Shown in pieces: positions 1 to 9,856 of a stretch of DNA of 64,000 nt (its first letter is position 1; each line of letters begins with the position of its first letter). A program made the translations under genes and the position numbers. The stretch is from Flavobacterium amniphilum (GTDB lineage Bacteria; Bacteroidota; Bacteroidia; Flavobacteriales; Flavobacteriaceae): NCBI RefSeq assembly GCF_023634845.1, contig NZ_JAMLJL010000001.1, forward strand, positions 62,001-126,000, read 5' to 3'. A model generated the notes under the pieces. It saw only the letters and a program-made list of their open reading frames with translations, ran no database searches and was not told the DNA's origin.

Positions 1-390
1 GGCTACAGAACCGGCCATTTCATAATTTTTAATGGCTTCTCCCACTTTATTTTGAGATTCCTGCACTTTGGCCAGATTCCGGCTCACTCTTGCCTTGTCC
101 TTTGTCTTATTTAATTTGGTATACAAAGCCAATGCTTTTTTAAGGTATTCTTCCGCTTTTGCAAAATCACCTTTGTCTGTAAAACCCGTCGCCAACTTCT
201 CATAATTTCCGGCAATCTTCGATTCATCATTGGAATCCAATGATTCCTTTAGATCATCGGCCGCCTTACTGATTTTGGAAGATGCCGCTTTTTTGTTCTT
301 ATAAACAGGCACAATCGTATCCTGTGCCGAAACATCATAACTGACGAACAGCATACAAAACACATATAATATCATCCGGTTTAAGCGCAT
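1..390 (-). CDS. TPR-containing secreted protein, N-terminal part only
   Basis: Partial gene running off the left edge; 130 codons are visible from an ATG at 388-390. Residues 1-22 form a Sec signal peptide ending in VSAQ, so the product is exported. From about residue 60, helical TPR-like units appear, with the pattern KGDFAKAEEYLKKALALY and then a second unit. In flavobacteria, signal peptide plus TPR N-termini of this kind often precede a transmembrane histidine kinase, but the catalytic part would lie outside the window, so that is only a guess. It is divergent from the VWA gene at 544. Confidence 0.75.
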   Translation of the reverse strand, partial: MRLNRMILYVFCMLFVSYDVSAQDTIVPVYKNKKAASSKISKAADDLKESLDSNDESKIAGNYEKLATGFTDKGDFAKAEEYLKKALALYTKLNKTKDKARVSRNLAKVQESQNKVGEAIKNYEMAGSVA

Positions 391-509
391 CTCTTTTTAT
401 TATTGTTAGACAATGTAAAGTAACTATTTTAAAAATAGTTATCAAAACGATTTCACCAAGTCAAATCCCCCATTCACCCATTCTGCAAAAAACGTGCAGA
501 TTCTTACAA

Positions 510-517
510 TAATTTTG
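510..517 (+). promoter_or_regulatory. Candidate -7 promoter box of the VWA gene
   Basis: TAATTTTG matches the Bacteroidota -7 consensus TAnnTTTG and lies 26 bp before the ATG at 544. I see no convincing -33 box. Confidence 0.4.
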
Positions 518-543
518 ACTCATAATCATAAAACAAAATAGTC

Positions 544-1710
544 ATGAAAACATCAATTTTATTTACGACCGCTTTATTAGCCTCTTCGATATCATTTGCA
601 GCTTGTAATTCATCTGCCGGAAATCCGAAAAAACCAATCACAGCCCATACGCAAAGAGTTGCCGATGAAAATAATAAAATCCAGGTTGCCCTGTTATTGG
701 ATACATCAAACAGTATGGACGGATTAATCGATCAGGCAAAATCACGCTTGTGGAATATTGTGAACACTCTTACAACGCTAAAGTACAACGGAAAGACTCC
801 GGATATCGAAATTGGTTTGTATGAATACGGCAACGACGGACTTTCGGCACAATCGAATTATATCCGTTTAGTAGCTCCTTTAACAACCGATCTGGATTTA
901 ATTTCTGAAAAACTGTTCTCCCTTAAAACAAACGGAGGTTCTGAATACTGTGGAGCCGTAATATCAGACGCTACCAAGCAATTAACATGGAGCAGAAACA
1001 ATAACAATATGAAACTGGTTTACATTGCAGGCAACGAAGCATTCAACCAAGGTGGCATTAATTATAAGGAAGCCATCAGCGATGCATTGCGTAATGACAT
1101 TTACATCAACACGATTTTCTGTGGTGACCAAATGGAAGGAATCAATTCATTTTGGAAAGACGGAGCTGATACCGGCAAAGGAAAATATTTCAACATCGAT
1201 TCCAATGAAGCTGTTCGTTACATTGCAACGCCATATGACACCAGAATTTCAGAATGCAACATCAGAATTAATGAAACGTATATCAGCTACGGTTCAAAAG
1301 GATATGAAAAGAAAATGAATCAGGAAGTCCAGGACCGAAATGCACAAGGTGTATCAGCATCCAATTATGCGGAAAGAGCCGTAAGTAAATCGAAAGCTGC
1401 CTATAAAAACGACAGTTGGGATCTTGTTGACAAAATGAAAGATGACAAAGAAGCCGTTACCAGGCTGAAAAAAGAAGAATTACCAAAAGAATTGCAGAAT
1501 AAAAGCAAAGAAGAAATCACGGCATATGTTGACAAAAAATCCAAAGAACGAGAAGCAATCCAAAAAGAAATCACTGAGTTAGGCAAAAAAAGACAAGCTT
1601 ATATCGATGAGGAAATGAAAAAGACTAAATCACAGGACGATTTAGGAAATGCAATCAACACTTCGATTGTCGGTTTTGCCAAAATAAAAGGCTACACAGT
1701 AGAAAAATAG
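544..1710 (+). CDS. VWA domain lipoprotein
   Basis: 388 residues. A signal peptide ends in FAAC with Cys21 as a plausible lipidation site, suggesting an envelope lipoprotein. A von Willebrand factor A domain starts near residue 46. Its metal-ion-dependent adhesion site is seen as D53-T-S-N-S (DxSxS). The domain runs to about residue 240. Residues 250-370 are rich in Lys and Glu and probably form a long helix or coiled coil. VWA domains bind protein ligands through a divalent metal; the partner here is unknown. The gene stands alone, followed at 84 bp by the MuiA-like gene on the same strand. Confidence 0.85.
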   Translation: MKTSILFTTALLASSISFAACNSSAGNPKKPITAHTQRVADENNKIQVALLLDTSNSMDGLIDQAKSRLWNIVNTLTTLKYNGKTPDIEIGLYEYGNDGLSAQSNYIRLVAPLTTDLDLISEKLFSLKTNGGSEYCGAVISDATKQLTWSRNNNNMKLVYIAGNEAFNQGGINYKEAISDALRNDIYINTIFCGDQMEGINSFWKDGADTGKGKYFNIDSNEAVRYIATPYDTRISECNIRINETYISYGSKGYEKKMNQEVQDRNAQGVSASNYAERAVSKSKAAYKNDSWDLVDKMKDDKEAVTRLKKEELPKELQNKSKEEITAYVDKKSKEREAIQKEITELGKKRQAYIDEEMKKTKSQDDLGNAINTSIVGFAKIKGYTVEK

Positions 1711-1793
1711 TTACTCTAATTACTGCCGCAGATCTGTTATTCCTCATATGGGGCGGGAAAAAACGGATTTGCGGCTATTCAAAAACAATCATT

Positions 1794-3416
1794 ATGAAAT
1801 CATTTCTATCCTTTTTACTGCTAATGCTTCCGGGGTTAATTTGGAGCCAAAAGCCAATTTTCACCCAAGCCAAAGTCAAAGCAGCCACTGTTTACTTCAA
1901 CGCTGCCGAAATTTCCCAAAACACTTCCGTTACTTTACCAAACGGAACCAGCGAAGTCGTGGTTAAGAATGTAGCCAACAGTTTATTTGAGAATTCGGTG
2001 CAGATTGGAGCTCCTTCAAATATTACCGTTTTATCGGTACAATTCACAAACGATTACATTTCCGAATACGATATAGATGAAAATTCACCTGCCATCAAAA
2101 AGGTACGGGACAGTATTGTTTTGGTCCAAAAAGAAATGAACCGTATTATAAATACCCGGAATTCGGAACAAAAAACCATTGAACTACTCGATAAAAACCA
2201 ACAGGTATTCGGACAGAATTCAGGTTTAAGTGTAGCTGAACTAACCCGTATGGTGGACTATTATAAAACGAAACGGACGGAAATCAGTAATTCCATAAAC
2301 GTTTTGGAAGAGAGACACCAAAAACTGAATGAGTTATTGACCAAACTGAATAACAGACTGGAAATTGACACCAGTAAAGAAGAAAAACTGTCTTCCGGTA
2401 AATTAGTACTGCAGATTATGAATACTTCGGCCGGAGCTGTTCCGTTGGAAATTTCATACTTAACGCCAAATGCAAGTTGGTCGCCTTTCTACGATTTACG
2501 TGTGGAAAGTGTTAAAGACCCCATCAACATGATGTACAAAGCCCAAGTGGTTCAAAATACCGGAATCGACTGGAAAAAAGTAAAACTGACCCTTTCATCA
2601 GGTAATCCAAACCAGAATAATCAGGCACCAATTTTAAGTTCGTGGTTTTTGCGTTACGGTTACCCGAATTATGGTTATCAAAATGACATCAGAGCGAATC
2701 AGTTACAAACCAGAGCTGCAGGTGCAGTTTATAAAAAAAAGGAAGCTGATGCTGCTGTTGCCGTGGAAGAAAAATCAATTTCTGATTATACGAACATTGT
2801 GGAAAACCAACTTAATATTTCTTTTGACATTGATATTCCGTATGATATTTTATCCAATGGAAAAGCACACAGTGTTGCGCTGAAAGAAATTAAAATGCCG
2901 TCTACTTATAAATATTATGCTGCTCCAAAGGTTGAAAAAGAAGCATTCTTACTGGCAGAAATCTCTGATTACGGTAAATATAATTTATTGAGGGGCGATG
3001 CCAATATCATTTTTGAAGGTATCTATGTGGGTAAAACACATATCAATCCGGGACAAACTTCAGATACTTTAAACCTGAGCATGGGACGTGATAAAAAGGT
3101 TTCCATTAAACGTGAAAAAGTGGTGGATAAATCGGGAACGAAATTTCTTTCTTCGAAAAAAGAACAGACTTTCACATACGATATTACTTTACGCAACAAT
3201 AAAAAAGAAGCGATTGATTTGTTGCTGAAAGACCAGTATCCGCTTTCAACCGATAAAGAAGTTGAAATTGAATTACTGGAAAAGGACGGAGCCAAAGTCA
3301 ATACCGAAACCGGAATTTTAACCTGGGACATCAATCTCAAACCAAACGAAACCAAAAAAATCAGGTTGAGTTACCGCGTTAAATACCCAAAAGACAAAAT
3401 CCTTGAAAATTTATAA
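1794..3416 (+). CDS. MuiA-family protein (DUF4140 + DUF4139)
   Basis: 540 residues with a Sec signal peptide (residues 1-18, ending IWSQ). The N-terminal part (about 22-125) looks like DUF4140, with the pattern KAATVYFNAAEI. A coiled coil spans about 100-195, and the beta-rich C-terminal half (about 200-540) looks like DUF4139, with NASWSPFYDLRV. This is the architecture of the mucoidy inhibitor MuiA family, whose molecular role is poorly known. A strong terminator follows directly. Transcription may come from the VWA gene or from its own promoter. Confidence 0.85.
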   Translation: MKSFLSFLLLMLPGLIWSQKPIFTQAKVKAATVYFNAAEISQNTSVTLPNGTSEVVVKNVANSLFENSVQIGAPSNITVLSVQFTNDYISEYDIDENSPAIKKVRDSIVLVQKEMNRIINTRNSEQKTIELLDKNQQVFGQNSGLSVAELTRMVDYYKTKRTEISNSINVLEERHQKLNELLTKLNNRLEIDTSKEEKLSSGKLVLQIMNTSAGAVPLEISYLTPNASWSPFYDLRVESVKDPINMMYKAQVVQNTGIDWKKVKLTLSSGNPNQNNQAPILSSWFLRYGYPNYGYQNDIRANQLQTRAAGAVYKKKEADAAVAVEEKSISDYTNIVENQLNISFDIDIPYDILSNGKAHSVALKEIKMPSTYKYYAAPKVEKEAFLLAEISDYGKYNLLRGDANIIFEGIYVGKTHINPGQTSDTLNLSMGRDKKVSIKREKVVDKSGTKFLSSKKEQTFTYDITLRNNKKEAIDLLLKDQYPLSTDKEVEIELLEKDGAKVNTETGILTWDINLKPNETKKIRLSYRVKYPKDKILENL

Positions 3417-3422
3417 GAATTA

Positions 3423-3447
3423 CCCGACGAATACGTCGGGTTTTTTT
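3423..3447 (+). terminator. Rho-independent terminator after MuiA-like gene
   Basis: Perfect 7-bp stem CCCGACG/CGTCGGG with a 4-nt loop AATA, followed by a run of seven T. Confidence 0.9.
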
Positions 3448-3478
3448 ATAACTTTATAACAACCAAATAGTTATCATT

Positions 3479-4855
3479 ATGAGATTATACTTCCTGATTA
3501 TTGCCATGACCTTCATCCAATGTGAAAGCCAATCACAGACCGGAACGGTCGCACTTCAAAATTACGGCTCCGGTTTTGCCTCTCCGGTAGATATTGCAAA
3601 TTGTGGTGACAGCCGGTTATTTATAGTTGAACAGGACGGACTCATACGGATTTTAAATACAAACGGAACCATTAACGCAACACCTTTTCTGAATATAACT
3701 TCTTTAACCAATGAAAGCGGAGAACGTGGTCTTTTGGGCATGGCTTTTCATCCAAATTACAGTACAAATGGTTTCTTTTACATCAATTACACCAACACCA
3801 GCGGAAATACGGTAATTGCACGGTATTCAGTGAATGGTTCTAATCCCAATCTTGCTAATCCGACCGGAACCATATTACTCACTGTAACACAACCTTTTGC
3901 CAATCACAATGGTGGAACCATCAAATTTGGTTCAGATGGTTATTTATATATTGGAATGGGTGACGGAGGAAGTGGCGGTGATCCCGGAAACAGGGCGCAA
4001 AACATCAATGAGCTCTTGGGTAAAATGCTCCGGATTGATGTGAATTCAGGGACGCCTTATGGAATTCCTGCAAACAATCCTTATGTGGGAGTTGCCGGAT
4101 CTGATGAGATATGGGCTATCGGATTACGCAATCCATGGAAGTTTTCATTTGACAGACAAACCGGCGATTTATGGATTGCTGATGTTGGCCAAAACGCTTA
4201 TGAAGAAGTCAACAGGGCTACGCCAACAGAAAGCGGACTGAATTACGGTTGGCGTTGTTATGAAGGCAACACCGCCTATAACACAACGGGATGTGCTGCA
4301 CAAGCCACAATGAAATCCCCTTTATTTGTAGTTACCCATGCCAGTGGATTTTGTTCGATAACCGGCGGTTATGTATACAGAGGCACCCAATATCCTAATT
4401 TCCAAGGCAAATACTTCTTCTCTGATTATTGCAAAGCACAGATTGGAGTTCGGGACAATAGTGGAAACATTACCTATTCACAAACATTTACAGACAACAA
4501 TTTTGTGAGTTTCGGGGAAGACATGAACGGCGAACTTTATATAGCATCCATCAGTAATGGTATGATTTACAAGATCATTGACGGTACACTCGATAATCCT
4601 GAACATACTAAAACTGCGATGACCGTTTATCCAAATCCAACAAAGTCGGAGGTTTTTATCCAGAATACCGATCAAACCAGTTTCATTGCTTCCGTTGAGA
4701 TATTCGATACACGAGGCAAGTCACTTCTAACCGAAAAAAAAGGAAACCAGTCGGTGGTTTCCTTAAATACAGAGTCGTTATCCTCCGGAATTTATTTTAT
4801 GAAGATCACCAATAGCATGGGATTGCATTCGGTTCATAAACTGATCAAAAATTAG
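3479..4855 (+). CDS. PQQ-dependent sugar dehydrogenase-like protein, T9SS-sorted
   Basis: 458 residues with a Sec signal peptide. Residues about 25-365 show the six-bladed propeller signatures of the glucose/sorbosone dehydrogenase family (RLFIVEQDGLIRI, GLLGMAFHPNY, NHNGGTIKFG, IWAIGLRNPWKFSFD). That family oxidises sugars at the surface with PQQ. The last ~75 residues form a T9SS type-A sorting domain (VYPNP ... SGIYFMKI ... KLIKN), so export through the outer membrane by type IX secretion is expected. Its TAG is immediately adjacent to the stop of the convergent aldo/keto reductase gene, with no intergenic base. Substrate unknown. Confidence 0.9.
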   Translation: MRLYFLIIAMTFIQCESQSQTGTVALQNYGSGFASPVDIANCGDSRLFIVEQDGLIRILNTNGTINATPFLNITSLTNESGERGLLGMAFHPNYSTNGFFYINYTNTSGNTVIARYSVNGSNPNLANPTGTILLTVTQPFANHNGGTIKFGSDGYLYIGMGDGGSGGDPGNRAQNINELLGKMLRIDVNSGTPYGIPANNPYVGVAGSDEIWAIGLRNPWKFSFDRQTGDLWIADVGQNAYEEVNRATPTESGLNYGWRCYEGNTAYNTTGCAAQATMKSPLFVVTHASGFCSITGGYVYRGTQYPNFQGKYFFSDYCKAQIGVRDNSGNITYSQTFTDNNFVSFGEDMNGELYIASISNGMIYKIIDGTLDNPEHTKTAMTVYPNPTKSEVFIQNTDQTSFIASVEIFDTRGKSLLTEKKGNQSVVSLNTESLSSGIYFMKITNSMGLHSVHKLIKN

Positions 4856-5890
4856 TTACGGTGCCGGATTAGGAATTGTTTCCTGGATTCTTTCAATCTG
4901 TTTCAATACATCATCGGTTAACCTGACATCAAATGCGTTGATATTTTCTTCCAGTTGATCTAAATTGGTTGCACCGATAATCGTAGAAGTCACAAACTTT
5001 TGGTGGTGTACAAAAGCCAAAGCCATTTCGGTTAGGGTTAATCCTAAACTATGTGCCAATTCCTGGTACAAACGGGTTACTTTGTAACAATTTTCATTTG
5101 TATATCTGATAAAATTCGGGAACGTTCCCATACGTGAATTTGCGGGAGTTCCTTCTAAATACTTACCGGTTAAAAACCCGAAGCCCAGAGGAGAATAAGC
5201 CATTAATCCCACGTTTTCGCGCATACATATTTCAGATAGACCCACTTCAAACAAACGGTTCAATAGTGAGTACGGATTTTGGATAGTTGCAATTCTCGGC
5301 AAACCATGCTTTTCACTTTCACTCAGGAATTTCATTACGCCCCAAGGATTTTCATTGGAAACACCTATATGTTTTATTTTACCTTCCTTGATTAGTCCGT
5401 CATATGTGGTAAGTACTTCTGCGATATTGTCCTGCCACTGGTTATCGGTTTCCGTTACACCGCGTTTCCCGAACATGTTCATCACACGTTCCGGCCAATG
5501 CATCTGATACAAATCGATATAATCGGTTTGTAGGTTCTTCAGACTCAAATCAACCGCTTCATGAATACTCTTCTTTGAAAAATCCAATGGTTGTCTGATA
5601 TAACCCATTCCCCTGTTCGGGCCGGCTATTTTAGTCGCCAAAACTACCTGATCACGCTTTCCTGATTTCTTGAACCAGGAACCGATATGGCGTTCGGTGC
5701 TACCGAAAATATGTTCGTTCCCACCTATCGGGTACATTTCGGCTGTATCAAAAAAATTGATTCCTCTTTCAAAGGCATAATCCATTTGTAGATGGGCTTC
5801 TGCTTCAGTGTTCTGGTTTCCGAAAGTCATGGTTCCCAGACAAATTTCACTTACTTCAAGATCAGTATTGGGCAATTTGGTATATCGCAT
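4856..5890 (-). CDS. Aldo/keto reductase (Tas-like)
   Basis: 344 residues, full length for the Tas-type NADP(H)-dependent aldo/keto reductases. The catalytic tetrad is visible: Asp and Tyr in FFDTAEMYP, Lys in LATKIAGP, His in YQMHWP. The cofactor-binding end carries STIIGATNLDQLEENI. It is a cytoplasmic oxidoreductase of carbonyl compounds; the physiological substrate cannot be deduced. It is a single gene with a -7 box about 33 bp before the ATG, and abuts the convergent sugar dehydrogenase. Confidence 0.92.
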   Translation of the reverse strand: MRYTKLPNTDLEVSEICLGTMTFGNQNTEAEAHLQMDYAFERGINFFDTAEMYPIGGNEHIFGSTERHIGSWFKKSGKRDQVVLATKIAGPNRGMGYIRQPLDFSKKSIHEAVDLSLKNLQTDYIDLYQMHWPERVMNMFGKRGVTETDNQWQDNIAEVLTTYDGLIKEGKIKHIGVSNENPWGVMKFLSESEKHGLPRIATIQNPYSLLNRLFEVGLSEICMRENVGLMAYSPLGFGFLTGKYLEGTPANSRMGTFPNFIRYTNENCYKVTRLYQELAHSLGLTLTEMALAFVHHQKFVTSTIIGATNLDQLEENINAFDVRLTDDVLKQIERIQETIPNPAP

Positions 5891-5922
5891 TGTTGTGTTG
5901 GTATAAATCGTAAAATGAGTGA

Positions 5923-5930
5923 CAAAGATA
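5923..5930 (-). promoter_or_regulatory. Candidate -7 box of the aldo/keto reductase
   Basis: On the minus strand this reads TATCTTTG, matching TAnnTTTG, 32 bp before the start codon. Confidence 0.45.
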
Positions 5931-6031
5931 CAATCTTGTGCGCTATCATAAACTTAGCAATTCGTTAAAAAAAATGTAGTTATTTTCCCTTAAAAAGTTG
6001 TAATATCGCGCTCTAATAAAATTTAAAAACC

Positions 6032-6640
6032 ATGTCACAAGAATCTTTAATGATCCCTAAATTTTTCGAAAGCAACGATTATTTCATCGATGAAAACGTA
6101 AATTATTTCAAATTCGGCAACACCTATAAAGTTTACAACAGTGAAGCTGAACAGGTTGGTGTTATCCAGCAAAAAATGTCGGGATGGCATAAATTTTTGC
6201 GTTTGCTTTTAAACAAAGCCATGTTCCCTTTCACATTGGAAGTTTATGACATGGATGACAACCTACAGGTTTCAATCCGTAGGGGATGGACATTCTGGAT
6301 GAGCAAAATCAGCATTACTGATGCGAATGATGAAGTTATCGGGAACATCAAACAAAAGTTCAAATTATTCAAACCGACTTTTACGATTTCCAATGCAGCT
6401 GAAGAAAACATCGCAAAGATTACAGGTGACTGGAAAGCTTGGGATTTTAAGATTGTAAATGCAGCCGAGACACAAATTGGCACCATTAACAAAAAATGGG
6501 GTGGTATAATGAAAGAATTTTTCACGCGTGCTGACAAATACCATGCATCGATTGTTCCGGAATATGCAGAAGACACCAATAAAATAGCTATTGTATCCTG
6601 TGCGATTACCATCGACATGGTGATGAAAAACTTCAAATAA
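6032..6640 (+). CDS. Phospholipid scramblase / LURP-one-related protein
   Basis: 202 residues, no signal peptide. The sequence is a series of short beta strands with repeated V/I-G-x-I-x-x-K turns (VGVIQQK, IGNIKQK, IGTINKKWGG). It ends in the hydrophobic ITIDMVMKNFK. This matches the tubby-like fold of bacterial scramblase-related (LURP-one) proteins. Function in bacteria is not established; membrane-lipid association is an inference from the family name. It is monocistronic, closed by the terminator at 6643-6679. Confidence 0.75.
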   Translation: MSQESLMIPKFFESNDYFIDENVNYFKFGNTYKVYNSEAEQVGVIQQKMSGWHKFLRLLLNKAMFPFTLEVYDMDDNLQVSIRRGWTFWMSKISITDANDEVIGNIKQKFKLFKPTFTISNAAEENIAKITGDWKAWDFKIVNAAETQIGTINKKWGGIMKEFFTRADKYHASIVPEYAEDTNKIAIVSCAITIDMVMKNFK

Positions 6641-6642
6641 GA

Positions 6643-6679
6643 AAACAAAAAAGGTTCAGATAAACTGAACCTTTTTTTT
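6643..6679. terminator. Bidirectional terminator between convergent genes
   Basis: Stem AAGGTTCAG/CTGAACCTT with loop ATAAA; T-run on the plus strand and A-run upstream, so it can serve both the scramblase-like gene and the ompA-like gene. Confidence 0.88.
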
Positions 6680-6696
6680 ATGAATTTGAAATGCTG

Positions 6697-7665
6697 TTAA
6701 ATTTCGTTCAGCGCTTTTGACAATTCATCTAATTTCGGAGTAAGGATAATTTCGATACGACGGTTTTTTGCTTTTCCGTCAGCAGATTCATTACTTACGA
6801 TTGGAGAATATTCGCTACGTCCAGCAGCTGTTAAATTCTCTTTTTTCACTTTGGCGTTAGCCGATAAAATGTTAACGATTGCCGTAGCACGTTTTGTAGA
6901 TAAATCCCAGTTATTTTCAACACCTCCGGTTAAAGTTCCCGTGATTTTATCGTTATCGGTATGCCCTTCGATCAATACGGCAATTTCAGGATTATCACCC
7001 AAAACCTTACCTACGAGATCAACCGCTTTTTTACCTTCGGCACCAACCGTCCAGCTACCTGATTCGAAAAGCAATTTATTTTCCATGGAAACATAAACTT
7101 TCCCGTCTTTTTGCTGAACAGTCAATCCTTTACCTTCGAAAGCTTTCAATGATTTCGAAAGTGTTTCTTTTAATTTTTTAAGAGATGCTTCTTTAGCAGC
7201 GATCAAACCTTCCAGTTCGTTAACACGGTCAGAACGGTCTTTTAAGTCGGCGCTCAATTTCTCCAAGCGTGCTTTCTCAGCTGCCAATGCCTTTTCTTTA
7301 GCTTCCAGTTGTGCCAAAAGATCACGGTTTTTATCCATGTTTGCTTTCAAGGCTTCGCCACTGTTTTTTTCCAGAGCATCATATGAATCCTTCAACGCTT
7401 TCAGGCTGTTACTTGCTGCTGCATAATCAGAAGCCAGTTTATTTCTTTCGGCGATGGTTTTTTCCAATTCGCTTTTTAAAGAAGCATTATCGTTTTCCAA
7501 TTGTGCTTTAGACGTTTTCAATCCTTCATTTTCATCTGAAAGAGCGTTGCGTTCTTTTTTAAGTTCGGCGAACTTATTTTCTAAATCGGTATACATTTTT
7601 TTAGACACACACGATGATGTGCTTAAAGCTAACACCAATAATCCTAAGGAAACTTTTTTTATCAT
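6697..7665 (-). CDS. OmpA-family lipoprotein with long coiled coil
   Basis: 322 residues. A lipoprotein signal ends at Cys19 (STSSC). Residues 25-185 form an extended coiled coil of Lys/Glu/Leu heptads. Residues about 195-310 are an OmpA-like peptidoglycan-binding domain, with LIEGHTDND, the NWDLSTKRA segment and NRRIEI. The protein probably tethers the outer membrane to peptidoglycan at a distance set by the coiled coil. It is the last gene of a tightly spaced run after xth and the beta-barrel gene (gaps 9 and 10 bp). Confidence 0.9.
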   Translation of the reverse strand: MIKKVSLGLLVLALSTSSCVSKKMYTDLENKFAELKKERNALSDENEGLKTSKAQLENDNASLKSELEKTIAERNKLASDYAAASNSLKALKDSYDALEKNSGEALKANMDKNRDLLAQLEAKEKALAAEKARLEKLSADLKDRSDRVNELEGLIAAKEASLKKLKETLSKSLKAFEGKGLTVQQKDGKVYVSMENKLLFESGSWTVGAEGKKAVDLVGKVLGDNPEIAVLIEGHTDNDKITGTLTGGVENNWDLSTKRATAIVNILSANAKVKKENLTAAGRSEYSPIVSNESADGKAKNRRIEIILTPKLDELSKALNEI

Positions 7666-7675
7666 AATCTAGGGG

Positions 7676-8920
7676 TTATTTCTTTTTTTTAAAATCAAAT
7701 ATCTTGTATCCGTAAATTACAGAAATTGTGTTATAGTTAGAGGTTACAAAATAATAAACATCTATAATATCATTTTTAGAATACCGTATTTCAAAATCAG
7801 ATTTTTTATACGAAAAACCAAGTCCAAAGTTTAAACCTACACCTGATTTCAAATCAACTCTGTAACTGTTCGTTTGATTTCCGTTAATTTTTAATGATGT
7901 ATGCTCTTTACCTAAAATTTGCTTGTAAAGTATTCCTGCTGATATGAATATTTTAGATTCATTGTTTAAAAACATATAGTGTCTAAAACCCAAGCGGTGA
8001 TCAATACTTTTAAAATCAACTTTCCAATCGTATGGTGTATTTGACGGAACAATTTTTCTTTTTTCTGAACTGTATGCATGATAACTTGGTTCATAAAAAA
8101 CAGCCCATTTGTTTTTATTGAATCCTAAAACATGTTCAATTTCAACTCCTGCTGTACCACCAATTTTATTCTCAAATTCAACCGGATAAATATTGTAATT
8201 CTCTCTTGAAGAATTTATTGTGAATTTATTAGAATTCACGCCTCCTTTGACTCTAATATTTGTAGAACCATTGGAAGTCTTTGTCATATTAACCGTCGTA
8301 ATTGCCTTATTCCCGTCGCAATTATTGACTTCCAGGAAATATTTGGTCAGGTCATTCAGCTTATAATCTATTCTTGAAATCCTTTCTTTCTTTGTATCAG
8401 TACATTTCAGGTTGTTGAACAACTGTTGTTGGTAATAATTATTCTCCAGTACCATCGAATTATCCGGACTTAAGTATTCTTTATATACTAACTGTTCAAT
8501 TTTTGAACCTTTAAAAGAATAGAAATAATTCTTCTGCACACCATCAACAAATTCATATAATTTAGCGTCTCCGTCGACAATTTCTCTCAGAAAAAGAGTT
8601 TTTACAGACCATTCAGGATTTTTATTTGTACCCAATCGTTGTAAGTTAGTGGTAGATATATCTATTGAAACCTCATGTCTTTCATATTTTGAAAAATTAT
8701 CTACACCAAATTCTTTAACGTTATGAATAGTCCTGAAATTTTCTTCTCCCTGCTCATTGATTTTGAAGTAAAATTTATCAGGATTATTTTTCCAATCTTC
8801 ATTTTTAATAAAACAATCGGTCCTGAGTCCGGCATTATCTATAAAATATCCTTTCTCATAATTTATCTGTGCAAAAATGCAATTACACATTAATAACAGA
8901 AGGTAGTTTATTTTTTTCAT
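7676..8920 (-). CDS. Secreted protein of unknown function, likely outer-membrane beta-barrel C-terminus
   Basis: 414 residues with a signal peptide (ends CIFAQ). The N-terminal half (20-200) is a soluble-looking region with DCFIKNEDWKNNPDKFYFK, typical of Bacteroidota proteins describing no known enzyme. From about 220 the sequence alternates polar and hydrophobic residues in strands (GGTAGVEIEHVLG, WAVFYEPSYHAY, HRLGFRHYMF, SGVGLNFGLGFSY, FEIRYS) and ends in IYGYKIFDF, which suggests a PorT/OmpA-like barrel of eight or more strands. It sits between xth and the OmpA-like gene. No function is claimed. Confidence 0.7.
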   Translation of the reverse strand: MKKINYLLLLMCNCIFAQINYEKGYFIDNAGLRTDCFIKNEDWKNNPDKFYFKINEQGEENFRTIHNVKEFGVDNFSKYERHEVSIDISTTNLQRLGTNKNPEWSVKTLFLREIVDGDAKLYEFVDGVQKNYFYSFKGSKIEQLVYKEYLSPDNSMVLENNYYQQQLFNNLKCTDTKKERISRIDYKLNDLTKYFLEVNNCDGNKAITTVNMTKTSNGSTNIRVKGGVNSNKFTINSSRENYNIYPVEFENKIGGTAGVEIEHVLGFNKNKWAVFYEPSYHAYSSEKRKIVPSNTPYDWKVDFKSIDHRLGFRHYMFLNNESKIFISAGILYKQILGKEHTSLKINGNQTNSYRVDLKSGVGLNFGLGFSYKKSDFEIRYSKNDIIDVYYFVTSNYNTISVIYGYKIFDFKKKK

Positions 8921-8929
8921 TGGCTTAAT

Positions 8930-9691
8930 TTATTCAAGTTCAACTAAAATGGGGCAATGGTCAGAATGTTTGGCTTCGGGTAAAATGATAGCCCTTTTCA
9001 TTCTGTCTTTCATGGGGTGGGAAACCAGATTGTAATCGATTCTCCATCCTTTATTATTTTCACGGGCGTTTGCTCTGTAAGACCACCAGCTGTAATGGTG
9101 CGGGTCTTTATTAAAATGGCGGAAACTGTCAACGAATCCTGATTCCATAAAAGCATTTAACCAGGCACGTTCTTCGGGAAGAAACCCTGAAACCTTTGCA
9201 TTACGGATAGGATCATGGATATCGATTGCTTCGTGGCAGATGTTATAATCGCCTCCTATGATCAGATTAGGCACTTCAATTTTCAGGTTGTTGATATACC
9301 CATGAAAGTCGTCCATGTATTTGAACTTATGGTCCAATCGGTCGATATTGGTCCCTGATGGCAGGTACAAACTCATTACCGAGAAATCATCGAAATCGAC
9401 ACGAAGGTTACGCCCTTCATAGTCCATGTGTTCGATTCCGGTTCCGTAGACAACATTTTTAGGCTCTACTTTAGACAGAATAGCGACACCGCTGTATCCT
9501 TTTTTTTGAGCCGGGAAATAATACTGATACGGATAACCTGCCATTTCGATGTCCATAACCGGAATTTGGTCCTGGGTCGCTTTAATTTCCTGCAGGCATA
9601 TCACATCGGGATTTGCGGCCTGTAACCATTCCAAAAAACCTTTGGTGATGGCTGCCCTGATCCCGTTTACATTATAAGAAATGATTTTCAT
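8930..9691 (-). CDS. xth: Exodeoxyribonuclease III
   Basis: 253 residues, the normal length for ExoIII/APE1-type enzymes. Visible active-site motifs are NVNG (Asn7), LQEIK (Glu35), SLYLPSG, GGDYNICH and the C-terminal SDHCPI. It cleaves DNA 5' to abasic sites and degrades 3' ends in base-excision repair, in the cytoplasm. A TTG plus TACTTTTG promoter precedes it. The gene may drive the two envelope genes downstream because the gaps are only 9-10 bp. Confidence 0.95.
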   Translation of the reverse strand: MKIISYNVNGIRAAITKGFLEWLQAANPDVICLQEIKATQDQIPVMDIEMAGYPYQYYFPAQKKGYSGVAILSKVEPKNVVYGTGIEHMDYEGRNLRVDFDDFSVMSLYLPSGTNIDRLDHKFKYMDDFHGYINNLKIEVPNLIIGGDYNICHEAIDIHDPIRNAKVSGFLPEERAWLNAFMESGFVDSFRHFNKDPHHYSWWSYRANARENNKGWRIDYNLVSHPMKDRMKRAIILPEAKHSDHCPILVELE

Positions 9692-9712
9692 TAATTAGGC
9701 GATTCGTTTTTT

Positions 9713-9739
9713 CAAAAGTATTGAAAAAACATTCGTCAA
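9713..9739 (-). promoter_or_regulatory. Candidate promoter of xth
   Basis: Minus strand: TTG (9737-9739), 16-nt spacer, TACTTTTG (9713-9720), matching the Bacteroidota -33/-7 pattern; the ATG follows 21 bp later. Confidence 0.55.
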
Positions 9740-9856
9740 CAAACCAAAAAAACCATTAAATGTTAACTAGTTATGAACCAACAGATTATGCTCCGCCGAG
9801 TTAAATTGTACTAGTTCTAATGTTAAATCTTTTTCGAAGAATACCATAAGTTTTGC